Positions 10,736 through 21,403 of a stretch of DNA of 64,000 nucleotides are shown piece by piece (position 1 is the stretch's first letter; every line of letters starts with the position of its first letter). The stretch spans positions 28,460,161-28,524,160 of the forward strand of contig NC_053133.1 of NCBI RefSeq assembly GCF_010015445.1, read 5' to 3'. A program made the translations under genes and the position numbers. This stretch comes from Perca fluviatilis. Taxonomy: Eukaryota; Chordata; Actinopteri; Perciformes; Percidae. The notes beneath the pieces are model-generated. The model ran no database searches. It saw only the letters and a program-made list of their open reading frames with translations, and was not told the DNA's origin.

Positions 10736-11423
10736 CTCTATGTGTGTGTGTGTGTGTGTGTGTCTATATGTATGTGTGTGTGTGTGTGTGTGTCTCTATG
10801 TGTGTGTGTGTGTGTGTGTGTGTCTCTATGTGTGTGTGTGTGTGTGTGTCTATATGTAAGTGTCTATTTGTGTGTGTCTGTGTGTGTGTCTCTGTTTGTG
10901 TGTGTGTGTGTGTCTATATGTATGTGTGTGTGTGTGTGTGTGTCTCTGTTTGTGTGTGTGTGTGTGTCTATATGTGTGTGTGTGTGTGTGTCTCTATGTG
11001 TGTGTGTGTGTGTGTCTATATGTATGTGTGTGTGTCTATATGTATGTATGTGTGTGTGTGTGTCTGTGTGTGTGTGTCTCTATGTGTGTGTGTGTGTGTG
11101 TGTCTCTGTGTGTGTGTGTGTATATATGTATGTGTGTGTCTATATGTATGTATGTGTGTGTGTGTGTGTCTGTGTGTGTGTGTGTGTCTGTCTGTGTGTG
11201 TGTGTCTATGTGTGTGTGTCTGTTTGTGTCTATATGTGTGTGTGTCTGTCTGTGTGTGTGTGTCTATGTGTGTGTGTGTGTGTCTATATGTGTGTGTGTG
11301 TGTGTGTGTCTGTGTGTGTGTCTATATGTAAGTGTGTTTGTGTGTCTCTGTGTATGTGTGTGTGTCTGTGTGTGTGTGTGTCTCTGTGTGTGTGTGTGTG
11401 TGTCTGTCTGTGTGTGTGTGTGT

Positions 11424-11455
<32 letters not shown>

Positions 11456-11471
11456 CTGTGTGTTTGTGTGT

Positions 11472-11502
<31 letters not shown>

Positions 11503-11531
11503 CTCTGTTTGTGTGTGTGTGTGTGTGTCTA
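10590..11531. repeat. TG/TCTATATGTA higher-order microsatellite
   Basis: Same composition as 1-1575: TG runs broken by TCTATATGTA and TCTCTG. Its open frames are low-complexity artefacts. Confidence 0.95.
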
Positions 11532-11759
11532 TATTAGGGTGACCAAAAGTCCTCTTTTGCCCGGACATGTCCACTTTTTACCTACTGTCCGGGACGTCCG
11601 GGTTTTTTTTATAAATTCATTAAATGTCCTGTTTTCACTGTTTTCATGGGACCATTAAGCGTGGACTTAAATCAACACAACACTACGGTAGGCTACTTTG
11701 TTGTGGGACGTAATTCCAGAGAGGCTGCCTTGTGAGCAGCTCTGTGACACACACATACA

Positions 11760-12470
11760 CAGGGACCAGATCAGACAGACAGGGACCAGATCAGACAGAC
11801 AGGGACCAGATCAGACAGACAGGGACCAGATCAGACCAGGACCAGAGCAGACAGACAGGGACCAGGGCAGACAGACAGGGACCAGATCAGACAGACAGGG
11901 ACCAGATCAGACAGACAGGGACCAGATCAGACAGACAGGGACCAGGGCAGACAGACAGGGACCAGATCAGACAGACAGGGACCAGGGCAGACAGACAGGG
12001 ACCAGATCAGACAGACAGGGACCAGATCAGACCAGGACCAGAGCAGACAGACAGGGACCAGATCAGACAGACAGGGACCAGATCAGACCAGGACCAGAGC
12101 AGACAGACAGGGACCAGGGCAGACAGACAGGGACCAGATCAGACAGACAGGGACCAGATCAGACCAGGACCAGATCAGACAGACAGGGACCAGATCAGAC
12201 AGACAGGGACCAGGGCAGACAGACAGGGACCAGATCAGGCAGACAGGGACCAGATCAGACAGACAGGGACCAGATCAGACAGACAGGGACCAGATCAGAC
12301 CAGGACCAGAGCAGACAGACAGGGACCAGGGCAGACAGACAGGGACCAGGGCAGACAGACAGGGACCAGGGCAGACAGACAGGGACCAGAGCAGACAGAC
12401 AGGGACCAGAGCAGACAGACAGGGACCAGGAGCGGACGGGCAAAGGGACCAGGGCGACAGACAGGGACAA
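11760..12470. repeat. 20-base minisatellite (GGGACCAGATCAGACAGACA)
   Basis: More than thirty tandem copies of a 20-base unit, with GATC/GGGC/GAGC variants and a recurring 16-base short form (AGACCAGGACCAGAGC). Since 20 is not a multiple of 3, every frame reads through the same 20-residue cycle, so 278- and 355-codon open frames (RQGPDQTDRDQ repeats) appear by accident. They are not supported as genes. Confidence 0.95.
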
Positions 12471-12590
12471 AGCAGACAACTTGCGAGGTGTGGTCAGAAA
12501 ACACAGAGGAGACTCTTTGTTTCTCTCACTATGACTCTAGAGTCGGTAGGACTCGCTCGCTGTCACTCTCACTTCTCCCCCGCTCTATAT

Positions 12591-12792
<202 letters not shown>

Positions 12793-13271
12793 GTCTTGAC
12801 GCACACACAAGTATAAACATCAGTCCACTTACAACCATAAAACAAGACTAGAGCAGCTTCACAGTTGAACTGCAAAATAAAAGTCCCACATACCGTCCCG
12901 GTCGGGACCGGACTAGTGGGAGGAGGAGTGCACCGTGTGCAAAGCTGGCACATATGTTTCAGTGTCTTTATTATTTATCTTATTACATTGAAAAGGTATT
13001 AAGAGATATTTTGTTGAAGCTGGATTTTCTAACACAGAAGAGGTCATATTTAGAACATTATTTCATATTATTTATTTATTTTAAAAGAGAGCTATTATTT
13101 TGTTACATGTTGTTACAGATTTTATTTTTATTTTAAGTTATTTTTGCACAATTGAGGCATAATAAAGCATGTTCGTTAACCTCTGAGAATCACCACTGTC
13201 TGGATTTGTCTCGAGGCCAGGCCGAGTGTCCTCTTTTTTGGAAATCAAAATATGGTCACCCTAGTTTGTGT

Positions 13272-13417
13272 GGGGAGGATGGTCGGGGGAAGGATGGTCG
13301 GGGGAGGATGGTCGGGGGGGAGGATGGTCGGGGAGGATGGTAGGGGGAGGATGGTCGGGGGAGGATGGTCGGGGGGGTTGGTCGGGGGAGGATGGTCGGG
13401 GAGGATGGTCGGGGGGG
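13272..13417. repeat. G-rich minisatellite (GGATGGTCGGGG)
   Basis: About ten tandem copies of a 13-16 base unit, GGATGGTCGGGG plus 1-4 G. The G-rich strand could form G-quadruplexes. Confidence 0.9.
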
Positions 13418-13426
13418 ACTATCACC

Positions 13427-13500
13427 ATGGAGACCGGGGATCAGGTCCTGTGTGTCACGTTTCCTAAACTCAACCGTAGCTTTCTTCTCGTGATAACACG
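13427..13500 (+). CDS. possible first coding exon of unknown gene
   Basis: A strong Kozak context (ATCACCATGG) begins a 24-codon frame, METGDQVLCVTFPKLNRSFL and four more residues, ending exactly at CACG|GTAAGT, a near-perfect splice donor in phase 2. The next in-frame stop is formed only by the donor itself. I do not recognise the peptide and see no downstream exon, so it may be a stray exon or chance. Confidence 0.3.
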
Positions 13501-13723
13501 GTAAGTGGCGTGTATGTTTCCGCCCGCTGTATACAGCGTAGACATTAGAGGGTGACACGGGAATCAGTTATCTCTCCCATCCCATCCTGATCCCCCAAAA
13601 TACTCCCTCACACCCCCATCACGGGACTGGCCCCCAAAACATTCCCGAGAGAAAGACTCCCGAATCCTGTCCTGCTCCGTTTGGTTCCCTATGTTGTCTA
13701 AAGTTATCAGACTCTGGGTAGGT

Positions 13724-14003
13724 ACTCATTTAATTCTTCCTTTCTTCCTTTTTATAGACTATGTTTGTATGTTTTTATATTCTATATATTTCGTTGAACG
13801 TTTTTAAAGAAATCAACATGTTGAGGGTTTTCTGGGTTTCTTTTGCAAGACATTTTTAATTTTCTATTTTTCTACAGTATGTGCTAAAGAAATCAAATGA
13901 AAATTAGATGTTTATTTTGAAAAGATTGTTTTTTCATTATTATTTTTTCAGAATTTCATGTATTTATTTTTACATTTTATTTGAATGTTTAAGTTGAGAA
14001 AAA
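13724..14003 (-). other. 3' flank block of NLR-type gene, copy B (truncated)
   Basis: Parallel to about 3995-4200 (A) and 56278-56555 (C), including the stretch around AACATGTTGAGGGTTTTCTG. At about 14000 the match stops inside TTTAAGTTGAGAAAA and passes straight into the dispersed element at 14004. In C these two pieces are separated by about 1.5 kb that contains an LRR exon. Confidence 0.6.
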
Positions 14004-14185
14004 CTTCCTTTTAGGAAGAAACCTGGGACAGACCCAGGCTCTTGGTAGGGGGTGTCTGAAGGTGCTGGTTGGGGGTGTGATGAACAGTGGTAATAATAGT
14101 CATAATAAAGATAATGGAACTGTTACTACAAATAGTAGTTGTAGTAGTTGATGGTGTAGCAGGGCACTGCAGGGCGTTACAGGGT
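14004..14185 (-). mobile_element. dispersed element with CTGC minisatellite, short copy
   Basis: Inverted relative to the copy at 19816-21035 and parallel to the one at 57973-58420. It shares TTCCTTTTAGGAAGAAACCT, the GGGTGTGATGAACAG stretch and a short AGGGCACTGCAGGGCG minisatellite. Its far end is missing, cut at the deletion that also touched copy B's LRR region. Confidence 0.7.
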
Positions 14186-14239
14186 AATCAATGAGCTTTT
14201 CCCTAAAATGAGTAGAGAGACTTTGTCATTGTGTTGTTA

Positions 14240-15435
14240 TGGATCATCATAATATCAGCCCTCTTATTCTGTCACATTTCCTCTTCCTCCGGCCCTTTCA
14301 TTACCATTCTCTACCTGTTCACCAGATCCATCTGAATTTATTATGATTTTCTGGGTTTTGATTTGCAATTCTTCTTAATGTCTCCTGTGCTGCATTACAA
14401 CTCTCCGCCTGAACTGTATGTATTTTTATAATAGAAAAAATGGAAGTCAGCCAGAAATCATTGTTGAGGGGGAAAGGATCCAGACTGTGTCACATTTTAA
14501 ATATTTGGGAATAATTGTGGACTCACAGCTGTCCTTTAGGAAACATGTGTAAAACTGTCAAATTTAATTTAAGGAAATTTAGATATATTATAAATCAGCC
14601 GCAAAACTTTTCATGCACTCAATGATTTTTTCACTCATATCATAGCTGGTCACGAGCTGTAAAAAACACTCAAGGCATTGGACAAACAGCCATCAAGTTA
14701 TCATCATTGGAACATAATCCAAAAACATAATCTCATGACCTTTGACAGTTTAGTGTTTCTTGCTGATGTTAGTCTAGTCTATAAAGTAATCAATGATCTG
14801 GCCGCTCCACCATTAAATGAGTTTGTGTCACTGTGTTCAGGCACTGGGAGGAGAACTAGGACGACCAACAGAGGTGACTGTGCAGTACAGAACAGATCTA
14901 CTGAGTCGGGCAGATCAGTCTTCTCTGTTAGAGACACAAAGTATTATAACTCAGTACCAAGAGAGATCAGAGGATGGAACTACTTTGCTGGTTTTAAATT
15001 AAAGATAAAATCATGGCTGAAATCAACCCAATCATGCTCCCATCAATCATCAACCCAAACAGCCAATCTTTATGTAGTGAAGTCCTGTTGTAGTGGTGTC
15101 TAAATGTCATGATTTTATTGTTGGTTCTATTAGTTGTGGTGTTTAAATGTTGTGAAATTGTATTGTTGCTGTTTTATTCATGTTGTTGTTCTTATTGTCA
15201 AAGTAGTGTTTTTGTGTTGTGGTTTTTGTTGTTGTTGTAGTGAGCGAGGTTTAATACTGTGAAATTTCATTGTCTTTACTACAGTGTTAGCATTTTATTT
15301 ACTAGTGTTAGCTGACAGAGATGTTATTCTCTGTTTCCTGCCCAGGGACTACAGATGCAAATTAGCTTATAGCTAATTCTGGTACTGCTAAGGAGCTGTG
15401 CAATGTCCCTGTCAAATAAATAAAATAAATAAATA
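14240..15435 (+). mobile_element. non-LTR retrotransposon 3' part, copy B
   Basis: A LINE fragment on the plus strand, opposite to the NLR gene. Decayed frames around 14450-14660 and the open frame at 14678-15103 encode the extreme C-terminus of an RT-type ORF2 (DVSLVYKVINDLAAPPLNEF, then RTRTTNRGD, then FSVRDTKYYNSVPREIRGW). This matches the C-terminal pattern of L2/Rex-like LINEs (VYKxxNxLAPxxL ... NSLPxxIR). The 3' end is CCCTGTC(AAATA)n at 15408-15440. The RT core is absent, consistent with 5' truncation. A closely similar copy occupies 58480-63910. Confidence 0.8.
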
Positions 15436-15653
15436 AACTGTTACTGATGTCCAAGAGCTGTTTAACAGAAACACAAATAACACCAAAACTAGTGGGGAAA
15501 AATATTAAAATCCGTTGTTTTTGGGGTGTGATTAAGAACAGTGTAATGCATGATTTATAATCTAAATGTGTGTGAAGTGTGTATCTTTACTCTAATACTG
15601 ATGGCTTCAGCTTTACATTGATTTATTGTGTTGATAATCACATCTGGACTTAC

Positions 15654-17436
15654 CGAGCCTTTCTGCAGTTCCTCACAGCTGGAATCAGTCTCAGTTTTCC
15701 CTCCTGTGATGTGTTGTACTGACTCAGGTCCAACTCATCCAGAACCTCCTCTGACATCTGCAGCATGTAGGCCAGAGCTGAGCAGTGGATCTCAGAGAGT
15801 TCCTTCTCTGATCTGTTCTCTGACTTCAGGAACTCTTGGATCTCCTGATGGACTGAGTGGTCGTTCATCTCCGTCAGACAGTGGAAGATGTTGATGCTTC
15901 TGTCAGGAGAGATCCCATCACTGTTCATCTCCTTCAGGTTGTTGATGGCTCTCTGGATGATTTCTGGACTGTTGTCTGTCTGACCCAGCAGGCCTCCTAA
16001 GAGTCTCTGGTTGGACTTCAGAGAGAGGCCATGAAGGAAGCGGACAAACAGGTCCAGGTGGCCATTTTTACTTTCAAGGGATTTCTCCATGGCTCTCTTC
16101 AGGAAGACATCCAGAGATGAATAAACATAGTTGTCTTTCCCCAGGAAGTCCTCCAGTACCTGTGTGTTCCTGTTGGTGTAACAGTGGAACAGGTAGACTG
16201 CAGCCAGAAACTCCTGAACGCTCAGATGAACGAAGCAGTAGACTGTTTTCTGGAAGATCACACTCTCTCTTTTGAAGATCTCTGAACAAACTCCTGAGTA
16301 CAGCGAGGCCTCTGTGACATCCAGACCACAGCGCTCCAGGTCTTCTTGGTAGAACATGATGTTTCCTTTCTCCAGCTGTTCAAACGCCAGCCTCCCCAGC
16401 TTCAGAAGAACTTCCCTGTCAGCCTCCGTCAGCTCCTGAGGACTCGTCTCATGTCCCTCAGCATACTTGAGCTTCTTCCTCTTTGTCTGAACCAGCAGGA
16501 AGTGTGAGTACATGTCAGTCAGGGTCTTGGGCAGCTCTCCTCTCTGGTCTGTAGTCAACATGTGGTCCAGAACTGTAGCAGTGATCCAGCAGAAGACTGG
16601 GATCAGACACATGATGTGGAGGCTCCTGGAGGTCTTGATGTGGGAGATGATTCTGCTGGACAGCTCTTCATCACTGACTCTCTTCCTGAAGTACTCCTCC
16701 TTCTGGTCGTCAGTGAAGCCTCGTACTTCTGTTACCCTGTCAACACACGCAGGAGGGATCTGATTGGCTGCTGCAGGTCGGGAAGTTATCCAGACGAGAG
16801 CCGAGGGAAGCAGCTTCCCCTGGATGAGGTTTGTCAACAGCACGTTGACTGATGACTTCTGTGTGACATCAGAAACAGCCTCATTGTTGTTGAAATCCAG
16901 GTAAAGTCTGCTTTCATCCAGGCCGTCAAAGATGAAGAGAACTTTAGAGCCAGCGAGCTGCTCTGCTGTGACCTCCTGTAATGATGGATGGAAAACACGG
17001 AGCAGCTCCAGAAGACTGTACTGCTCATCTTTGATCAAGTTCAGCTCCCTGAAGGAAAGAGGAATCACCAGATCCACATCTTGGTTTTCCAAACCCTCGG
17101 CCCAGTCCAGACAGAACTTCTGCACTGAGAAGGTTTTTCCAACGCCAGCGACGCCGATCATCATAACGACTCTGATGTGTTTCTGTTGGTCAGGTAAGGC
17201 TTTAAAGATGTCGCTGCACTCGATTGGAGAGTCATGGAGGGTCTTCATCTTGGAAGCTGTCTCGAGCTGCCTCACCTCATGTTGGGTATTAACTTCTTCA
17301 CTCAGTTCATCTGTGATGTAGAGCGCAGTGAAGATCCTGTTGAGGAGGGTTCCACTTCCTGTTTGATCAGCTCCTTCAGTCACACGTTCATATGTCCCCT
17401 TCACACTGATCTTATGTTTATGTTTAACAACGTACA
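15654..17436 (-). CDS. FISNA-NACHT exon of NLRC3-like (NLR-C) receptor, copy B
   Basis: The large central exon of a teleost NLR-C gene, 1,783 bases and fully open. The acceptor is TTCCTTACAG|TG (enters in phase 1) and the donor CTCG|GTAAGT (leaves in phase 2). In the 600-residue frame the FISNA domain spans about 7-75 ([17 protein letters not shown]). The NACHT ATPase follows with Walker A GVAGVGKT at 100-107 and Walker [11 protein letters not shown] at 171-180. Winged-helix/HD2-type helices follow ([20 protein letters not shown], then [17 protein letters not shown]). The product should be a cytosolic nucleotide-binding receptor of innate immunity. The RING exon 180 bases upstream and the N-terminal exons at 18.1-22.2 kb belong to it. 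No LRR exon lies within the 2 kb downstream; a LINE and a deletion junction lie there instead. Confidence 0.93.
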
Positions 17437-17615
17437 CTGTAAGGAAATACAAAACGTCTATTTATTGATAATATTAGTTTTCAGTACCCAAACAAAAAGT
17501 CTAACAATAAAAAGGAATGAAAACAGAGAGGGATTGGATTCCTCTAAATGTAATGACACAAGAAGAATCCTGTTTTGAGACATGAAGACATCAGCAGACA
17601 GATGGACAGTCTTAC

Positions 17616-17811
17616 TTGTTCTGGATCTTTCTCCACACTGGGGACAGCAGGAGTCCCCTGATGAAGCAGACTGGTCCCAGTATGAGGTGATGCACTGTCT
17701 GCAGAACCAGAGTCCACAGCTGGTAGAGACTGGATCCTTCAGGACGTCCTGACACAAAGCACAGCAGGACGGCGGCGCTCCTCCTCACAAACATCACTCC
17801 TCTCACTCGTT
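17616..17811 (-). pseudogene. RING-type zinc-finger exon of NLR copy B, apparently frameshifted
   Basis: The minus strand encodes CALCQDVLKDPVSTSCGLWF, then CRQC, then SYWDQSASSG and CPQCGERSRT, the RING/C3HC4-like finger found at the N-terminus of many teleost NLR-C proteins. The donor AACAA|GTAAG leaves in phase 1, as the NACHT exon needs. The best acceptor, GTTGACAG|AACGAG at 17811, gives an exon of 196 bases, but entry in phase 2 and exit in phase 1 need a length of 3n+2. The entry frame reads TSERSDVCEEERRRP and then runs out of frame with the finger, and the finger frame has a TGA just upstream. A one-base loss (or two-base gain) near the CGCCGCCG run explains this; assembly error is possible. 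Confidence 0.75.
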
Positions 17812-18142
17812 CTGTCAACACATTTATTTAGTCTCAGACACACAGCATGTAACAGAGGAGTCTCAGCTTCAAGTCCAGACTGTTTCCTTCTCTGTAAGTC
17901 ATTCTGTTTTATGTATTTTTGTACTGTCAACTATCAAATGAATTAATGTGGCCCAAATCTACATTGGACCAATTCTGCTCCTTTTATTACTACTGTCCAT
18001 GGATGTTTGTTCTTCACCTTCAAGAACAATATATTGTGGAGAGAACTTATAGATCTTTAATACACAACACAGAATCAACAGAAACATTAGCAGAATAAAC
18101 TTTAAATGAGTCATATAAATGAGTTGGTATCAGTTCTCTTAC

Positions 18143-18262
18143 TTTGTGTCTGAGGGTCCAGGTTCATTACTGAGGTATGGAGGTTCTGGCATCGACCCGT
18201 CACTCTTCATAGACTGACAGCCAGATACTACAGACTCTGCTCTCCGTCTCTTGTTCTGGACT
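18143..18262 (-). CDS. NLR copy B, N-terminal acidic module exon 2a
   Basis: 120-base exon, acceptor GTTTGCAG|AG, donor CACAAA|GTAAGAG, phase 2 in and out. It encodes about 40 residues centred on AESVVSGCQSMKSDGSMPEP followed by PYLSNEPGPSDTK. This is the serine/acidic linker repeat typical of the N-terminal exons of teleost NLR-C genes. It is the counterpart of 21284-21403. Confidence 0.8.
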
Positions 18263-18905
18263 CTGCAAACACCAAAAGGTTTTTATTTTTATTGCTTGAA
18301 TCCTTAAATTCTCTTCTTTTAAAGAAATAACCGAAGCTATTAACACACAAACTAATGCTACTGTCAATAATTAGGATTATAAATGTATAATAGTCCTTTT
18401 AGATTGGCGACTCCACCATCTGATCGCAGCAGTGTGAACAGACTGAATAGATAACATGGGCGCAGAAATGAAAATTTCTCTGCTTCACGGTGCTTTTTAA
18501 TAATAATTATCTGCTCTAGCTTTTTTCAACACTTAAAACACGGATATGATAACAATAATTGTCCAACATTTTGTAAAATTGCTATTTTATTCATATTGCT
18601 TTAATCCTTGATAAAAAAAACATCTAAAGCCAAATCTGAAGCTCTAAACCAACAAACTTCTGCCAATAATTAGAAGGATTAAAAGTTTATATCATTCCAT
18701 CAGATTAGAGTTTTTCTAGGTGACTGACTGCCGCCACAGATTCAAAGAGGAAGATAGAACAAATGATTTCTCCTCTCTGTCATAAAAGTTTGTTAAACTT
18801 TAGTTAGCAAATAAACTTTATTATACAAGCACAAAATCAACCGAAACATCTTGGCAGAGGAATCTGGAAATGGTCATATAAATGAGTTGGTATCAGTTCT
18901 CTTAC
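18263..18905. other. intron between N-terminal exons, no gene
   Basis: AT-rich intron sequence matching 21404-22018 in the second unit. Nothing else is recognised. Confidence 0.6.
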
Positions 18906-19052
18906 TTTGGGTCTGATGGTCCAGGTTTATTACTGAGGTATGGAGGTTCTGGCATCGACCAGTCACTCTTCATAGACTGACAGACAGATACTACAGACTC
19001 TGCTCCATCCTTCTCTTCCTCCAAATCACTCATCTTCTGATCTGAAGTCAGT
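18906..19052 (-). CDS. NLR copy B, N-terminal exon 1a (MSDLEEEKDGAES...)
   Basis: 147-base exon with acceptor TTACCTTTCAG|AC and donor CCCAAA|GTAAGAG. An ATG at 19033-19031 begins MSDLEEEKDGAESVVSVCQS, then MKSDWSMPEPPYLSNKPGPS. This is the usual N-terminus of NLRC3-like proteins. If spliced internally from exon 2b it also reads through in frame (LTSDQKM...), because the exon is phase 2-2. It can therefore serve as an alternative first exon or as an internal module. Partner of 22019-22165. Confidence 0.8.
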
Positions 19053-19326
19053 CTGAAAGGTAAAACAGGAACACTGACTGGGAGCTCACAAATCAAGACA
19101 AACTAATTTCAACAAGAGTCACATGCAAGACTACAAAAACTGCAAGAGTGCACGCTCTCCTGTTCCTCTTTCTGTCAACACAGTTCTTTATAAAATGACT
19201 TGTTGAAATATCAAGAGAAGATACAGTATCTCAGAGAACAGTAAAAGCTCTGTTACTGTTCTGTTTGAATTCAGTCTATAATGGAAATGTTCCTTTTATT
19301 TAAACTCTCCTGCTTTCATAAACCCT

Positions 19327-19512
19327 GCATTACATTACATGTCATTTAGCTGACGCGGTTTATCCAAAGTGACTTACAATTGCTATATAGGTCAGAGGTC
19401 ACATGTCTCTGGAGCAACTAGGGGTTAGTGTCTTGCTCAGGAACACGGTTGATTGTTGCAGTGGGAATCAAACCCAGATTTTCTCACACCAAAGGCATGT
19501 GTGATATCCACT
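19327..19512. mobile_element. dispersed fish repeat (CATTTAGCTGACGC type), copy 1
   Basis: About 185 bases containing CATTACATTACATGTCATTT and TTTATCCAAAGTGACTTACA, a sequence type very common in fish genomes. It is duplicated with its unit at about 22440-22620. No superfamily is claimed. Confidence 0.6.
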
Positions 19513-19815
19513 GGGCCACCACCACCCCCACTAATAACTGCTTTTCCTCTCCGACTGTCTTATTACACATTTAGTGATCTGTCTGTAGCTTCTTTATTAA
19601 AACAAACTCAACACTTCCTGCAGCTCCTTCACAGTAAAAGTCCTCCCTTAAAGAGAGCTGATTATGTCCTTTTCTGTTTCCCAGTCCCTTTGAGCAGCTT
19701 AGCTTGGAGTCCGTTAGTGTTGAACTGAGATTATTAGTAGTCTGAATATTGAGGTCCACCAGCAGTCTCAGACACACAGCATGGACCAGAGGAGTCTCAG
19801 GTTCAAGTCCAGACT

Positions 19816-21035
19816 ATTCTCTTCATAGTCGTCAGATTCATCTACCAACCCTTATAGAACTGGCTCAGGTTTGCATTGCACCAGCTCTTAATTATGCTGT
19901 TATAGTTTTAGACTGCCAGGGAATTTCCTTTGACACACTGAGCTCCTCTCTCATCTGTCTTTCCATCTGGTTGCATCTATGTCCCAGAAATGCTTTGTAC
20001 TAACTTAGCTTATTCTCCAGAGCCCTTATGTTTTGCACCCCAAGGTTTTCCTTGGATTAGGGTGGCACCAAAATCATGGTTGCTGCCGCGCCGGTGGTCC
20101 CACGCCCTGCTCTGCCCTGCTTTGCTCGCAGTGTCCTGCTACGTCCTGCAGTGCCCTGCTACGCCTGCCGTAGTGTCCTGCACGTCCTGCAGTGTCCTGC
20201 TACGCCCTGCAGTGCCCTGCTACGCCCCTGCTACGCCCTGCAGTGCCCTGCTACGTCCTGCTATGGACTGCAGTGCCACGCTACACCCTGTAACGCCCTG
20301 CAGTGCCCTGCTACGTCCTGCAGTGCCATGCTACACCCTGCTACGCCCTGCAGTGCCCTGCTACGTCCTGTAACGCCCTGCAACACCCTGTAACATTCTG
20401 CAATTTCCTGCTACGCCCTGCAGTGTCCTGCTTGCTTCGCGCAGTGCCCTGCTATACCTTGTAATGCCCTGCTACGTCCTGTAACACCCTACAGTGCCCT
20501 GCTACGTCCTGTATCACCCTACAGTGCCCTGCTACGTCCTGTATCACCCTACAGTGCCCCTACGTCCTGTATCACCCTACAGTGCCCTGCTACGTCCTGT
20601 AACACCCTACAGTGCCCTGCTACGTCCTGTATCACCCTACAGTGCCCTGCTACGTCCTGTAACACCCTACAGTGCCCTGCTATGTCCTGTTAACACCCTA
20701 CAGTGCCCTGCTACACCATGAACTACTACAACTACTATTTCTAGTCATAGTTCTATTATCTTTATGGTGACTATTATCGCCACTGTTCATCACACACCCC
20801 CAACCGGCACTGTCAGACACCACCTACCAAGAGCCCGGGTCTGTCCCAGGTTTCTTCCTAAAAGGAGTTTTTCCCCGCCACTGTCCCACTGAATGCTTGC
20901 TCTTGGGGAAATTACTGGAATTGTTGGGTCTTTGTAAATTATAGAGTGTGGTCTAGACCTACTCTATCTGTAAAGTGTCTTTTAATAACTCTTGTTATGA
21001 TTTAATACTACAAATAAACTAGAATTGAATTGTTG
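19816..21035 (+). mobile_element. dispersed element with large internal minisatellite
   Basis: Longest of three copies (others 14004-14185 and 57973-58420, inverted). Order: unique 5' part, GGATTAGGGTGGCACC, the CTGC minisatellite, TCATCACACACCCCC, CCAGGTTTCTTCCTAAAAGG, and a tail CTCTTGTTATGATTTAATAC...AATTGAATTG, which resembles fish LINE/SINE 3' tails. Inserted in unit 2 of the NLR 5' duplication; unit 1 lacks it. No coding region. Confidence 0.65.
20100..20715. repeat. CTGC-rich minisatellite (AGTGCCCTGCTACGTCCTGT)
   Basis: About 30 units of 17-20 and about 37 bases, variants of AGTGCCCTGCTACGTCCTGC/T and AACACCCTAC. It sits inside the dispersed element and is far longer than in the two other copies. 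Confidence 0.9.
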
Positions 21036-21283
21036 TGTTGTTCTGTTTTATGTATCTTTGTGTTGTCAACTATCAAATGAATTAATGTGTCCCAAATCTA
21101 CATTGGACCAATTCTGCTCGTTTTTATTACTACTGTCCATGGATGTTTGTTCTTCACCATCAAGAACAATATATTGTGGAGAGAACTTATAGATCTTTAA
21201 TATACAATCACAAAATCAACAGAAACATTAGCAGAGGACACTGAAAAGGAGTCATATAAATGAGTTGGTATCAGTTCTCTTAC

Positions 21284-21403
21284 TTTGTGTCTGAGGGTCC
21301 AGGTTCATTACTGAAGTATGGAGGTTCTCGCATCGACCAGTCACTCTTCATAGACTGACAGCCAGATACTACAGACTCTGCTCTCCGTCTGTTGTTCTGG
21401 ACT
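21284..21403 (-). CDS. NLR copy B, N-terminal acidic module exon 2b
   Basis: Duplicate of exon 18143-18262: 120 bases, acceptor GTTTGCAG, donor AAA|GTAAGAG, phase 2 in and out, open throughout (AESVVSGCQSMKSDWSMREP, then PYFSNEPGPSDTK). A few residues differ from the other copy, so both have had time to diverge without gaining stops. Confidence 0.8.

Noticed and set aside
10590..11574. Cys/Val-rich and Thr/His-rich open frames on both strands
   Set aside because: Same low-complexity artefact as at 1-1575.
16512..17578. Several plus-strand frames opposite the NACHT exon
   Set aside because: Antisense shadows of the FISNA-NACHT coding sequence.
20076..20721. Frames rich in CPATPCSALLRP
   Set aside because: Translation of the CTGC minisatellite.
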